This document shows positions 62,318 through 64,000 of a DNA stretch of 64,000 bases, piece by piece (positions within the stretch are counted from its first letter, which is position 1; each line of letters starts with the position of its first letter). The stretch covers positions 29,226,651 to 29,290,650 of the forward strand of contig OX387603.1 in the NCBI GenBank assembly GCA_947568835.1, given 5' to 3'. The translations under genes and the position numbers were made by a program. The notes beneath the pieces were generated by a model, which did no database searches, was not told the origin of the DNA, and was given only the letters and a program-made list of their open reading frames with translations. The DNA is from Protonemura montana. Its lineage: Eukaryota; Arthropoda; Insecta; Plecoptera; Nemouridae.

Positions 62318-62840
62318 ACTCTGCCCCGCTACCCAGACGCTCCAGACACTCTGCCTCGCAAGCCGGGCACTCCAGACACTCTGCCTCTCAGGCCAGGCGC
62401 TCCAGACACTCTGCTTAGCAAGCAAGACGCTCCAGGCACTCTGCCATGCTAGCCAGTTGCTCCAGACACTCTGCCTCGCTAGCTAGAAGCCCTAGACACT
62501 CGACCCGCTACCCAGACGCTACAGACACTCTGCCTCGCAAGCCGGGCGCTCCAGACACTCTACCTCGCTGGCCAGACGCTCTAGACACTCTGCTTCGCTA
62601 GCCAGACGCTCCAGAAACTTTGCCTCGCTACCAGCACGCTACAGACACTCTGCCCCTCAAGCCGGGCGCTCCAGACATTTTGCCACGCTAGTCAGGCGTT
62701 CCAGTCACTCTTCCTTGCTGGCCAGACGCTCCATACACTCTTCTTTAATAACAAGACGCTTCAGACACTCTTCCTCGGTACCAAGACGCTCCAGACACGC
62801 TGCCTGGCAAGCCGGGCTATCCAAACACTCTGCCTCGCTA
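62318..62840. repeat. Mosaic block alpha, copy 5, first half
   Basis: Matches 25341-25880: CTCTCAGGCC (~62383), CTCTACCTCGCTGG (~62558), tttaa at 62744. One monomer (GAAGCCCCAGACACTCGG in other copies) is absent before ~62841. Confidence 0.8.
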
Positions 62841-64000
62841 GCCAGACGCTCCAGACATTCTGCATAGCTACCAAGACGCTTCAGACACGCTGCCTCTTAA
62901 ACCAGGCACTCCAGGCTCTCTGCCTCGCTAGCGAGACGCCCCGGACACTCTGCCTTGCTTCCCAGATGCTCCAGACACTCTGCCTCGCAAGCCAGACGCT
63001 CCAGACATTCTGCCTTAGTAGCCAGACGCTCCAGACACTCTGCTTCGCTAGCCAGACGCTCCAGAAACTCTGCCTCGCAACCGGGCGCTTCAGACACTCT
63101 GCCTCGCAAGCCGGGCGCTCCAGACAGTCTGATTAGCAAGCAAGACGCTCCAGGCACTCTGCCATGCTGGCCAGTCGCTCCAGACACTCTGCCTCGCTAG
63201 CCAGACGCACTAGACACTCTGCCCCGCTTCCCAGACGCTCCAGACACTCTGCCTCGCTAGCCAGACGCTCCAGACACTCTGCCTCGCTAGCCAGAAGCTC
63301 CAGACACTCTGCCACGCTAGCCAGTCGCTCCAGACATTATGCCTAGCTACCAAGACGCTCTAGACACGCTGCCTCGCAAGCCGGACACTTCAGACTTTCG
63401 GCCTCGCTAGCCAGACACCCTAGACACTCTGCCTTGCTTCCCGGACGCTCCAGTCACTCTGCCATGCTGGCCAATCGCTCCAGACACTCGGCCTCGCTAG
63501 CCAGACGCTCCAGACATTCTGCATAGCTACCAAGACGCTTCAGACACGCTGCCTCTTAAACCAGGCACTCCAGGCTCTCTGCCTCGCTAGCGAGACGCCC
63601 CGGACACTCTGCCTTGCTTCCCAGATGCTCCAGACACTCTGCCTCGCAAGCCAGACGCTCCAGACATTCTGCCTTAGTAGCCAGACGCTCCAGACACTCT
63701 GCTTCGCTAGCCAGACGCTCCAGAAACTCTGCCTCGCAACCGGGCGCTTCAGACACTCTGCCTCGCAAGCCGGGCGCTCCAGACACTCTGATTAGCAAGC
63801 AAGACGCTCCAGGCACTCTGCCATGCTGGCCAGTCGCTCCAGACACTCTGCCTCGCTAGCCAGACGCACTAGACACTCTGCCCCGCTACCCAGACGCTCC
63901 AGACACTCTGCCTCGCTAGCCAGACGCTCCAGACACTCTGCCTCGCTAGCCAGAAGCTCCAGACACTCTGCCACGCTAGCCATTCGCTCCAGACATTATG
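62841..64000. repeat. 659-bp tandem duplication of the alpha second half, cut by window
   Basis: Copy 1 (62841-63499) and copy 2 (63500-64000, truncated) are in step at 659 bp, from GCCAGACGCTCCAGACATTC through the GCAACCGGGCG monomer to CATTATG. The joint near 63450-63500 carries gamma-type monomers (CCATGCTGGCCAATCG), so the duplication includes a small piece of foreign block. Confidence 0.84.

Larger units (their letters stand above)
1..64000. repeat. Satellite DNA of ~30-bp monomers filling the window
   Basis: Every part of the window reads as head-to-tail copies of one ~30-bp monomer; a reference copy is 58859-58888, with an identical neighbour at 58889-58918. Within it CCAGAC occurs twice 9 bp apart, followed by CACTCTGCC and a tail that is usually GCTAGCC. 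Recurrent tail classes are CGCTAGCC, CGCAAGCC followed by GGG, TTAGTAGCC and TTGCTACCC. The reference copy has 19 G/C of 30, with 13 C and 6 G on the given strand, and two CpG dinucleotides. I saw no inverted segment, no unique insert longer than a few bases, and no gene or mobile element. Such diverged monomers inside well conserved long units are typical of eukaryotic satellites. Host, chromosome and function cannot be told from the sequence. Confidence 0.97.

Noticed and set aside
1-64000. CENP-B box or known alpha-satellite type centromere repeat
   Set aside because: No sequence resembling the CENP-B box core was seen, and the 30-bp period and composition do not resemble ~171-bp alpha satellite. 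A centromeric role remains possible but unsupported.
1-64000. Dense SMAD-type (CAGAC) or CTCF-like binding sites
   Set aside because: CAGAC occurs twice per monomer and CTGCC once, but such short motifs recur automatically in a satellite. Without chromatin data the matches carry no evidence of function.
1-64000. Transposable elements, telomeric repeats, tRNA or rRNA genes
   Set aside because: No terminal repeats, polyA tails, target-site duplications, TTAGGG-type arrays or RNA-gene motifs were seen; every stretch I read fits the monomer family.
1-64000. The repeats being purely an assembly artefact
   Set aside because: Copies carry ordered private variants, hybrid units and diverse deletions, which an artefact from one collapsed unit would not create. 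Individual copy numbers, the 1,448-bp and 5,636-bp duplications in particular, should still be confirmed with reads.

Overview
The whole 64-kb window is tandemly repeated satellite DNA. I found no gene, RNA gene, transposon, CRISPR array or other unique sequence. Everything is built from one ~30-bp monomer family (reference copy at 58859-58888: two CCAGAC motifs 9 bp apart, then CACTCTGCC, then the palindrome GCTAGC), all head-to-tail in one orientation. The size, the diverged monomers locked into much better conserved longer units (higher-order repeats, HORs) and the lack of genes point to a eukaryotic nuclear chromosome, such as pericentromeric, subtelomeric or sex-chromosome heterochromatin or a macrosatellite. 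The sequence does not let me name the species or clade.

Layout. (1) 1 to ~25,385 is a regular array of a 1,059-bp unit, HOR-A, made of 35 monomers plus a 10-bp monomer remnant. It starts with alternating 638-bp and 1,059-bp units (1-3374). Eight 1,059-bp copies follow (3375-11846), then a 1,029-bp deletion copy (11847-12875), then eight more 1,059-bp copies (12876-21347). Six of these last eight form three 2,118-bp dimers. The right edge decays through units of 538, 1,029 and 999 bp and a scrambled copy. (2) ~25,386-42,550 is a mosaic of other monomer blocks (here called alpha, beta, gamma, delta) interleaved with HOR-A fragments, with kilobase-scale segmental duplications at offsets of 4,603, 5,451, 5,063, 5,272 and 7,510 bp and a 1,448-bp tandem duplication. 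(3) 42,551-~52,490 holds three copies of a 3.45-3.51-kb compound unit (beta-type block plus about 1.4 HOR-A units). (4) ~50,520-53,695 recurs 5,636 bp downstream at ~56,156-59,331. (5) 59,332-~62,317 is HOR-A again, as internally deleted units. (6) 62,318-64,000 is alpha-type sequence with a 659-bp tandem duplication cut by the window edge.

The many long open reading frames on both strands are by-products of the repeat. The period is 30 = 3 x 10 bp and the reference monomer has a stop codon in only one of six frames, so long frames appear everywhere. Several HOR lengths are not multiples of three and homogenised variants include stops, so I annotate no protein-coding gene. The interest lies in the repeat hierarchy and in recombination footprints, notably two complementary hybrid HOR copies that look like products of unequal exchange. 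Block boundaries in the mosaic were placed by eye and are good to tens of bases; the HOR-A unit boundaries are exact.
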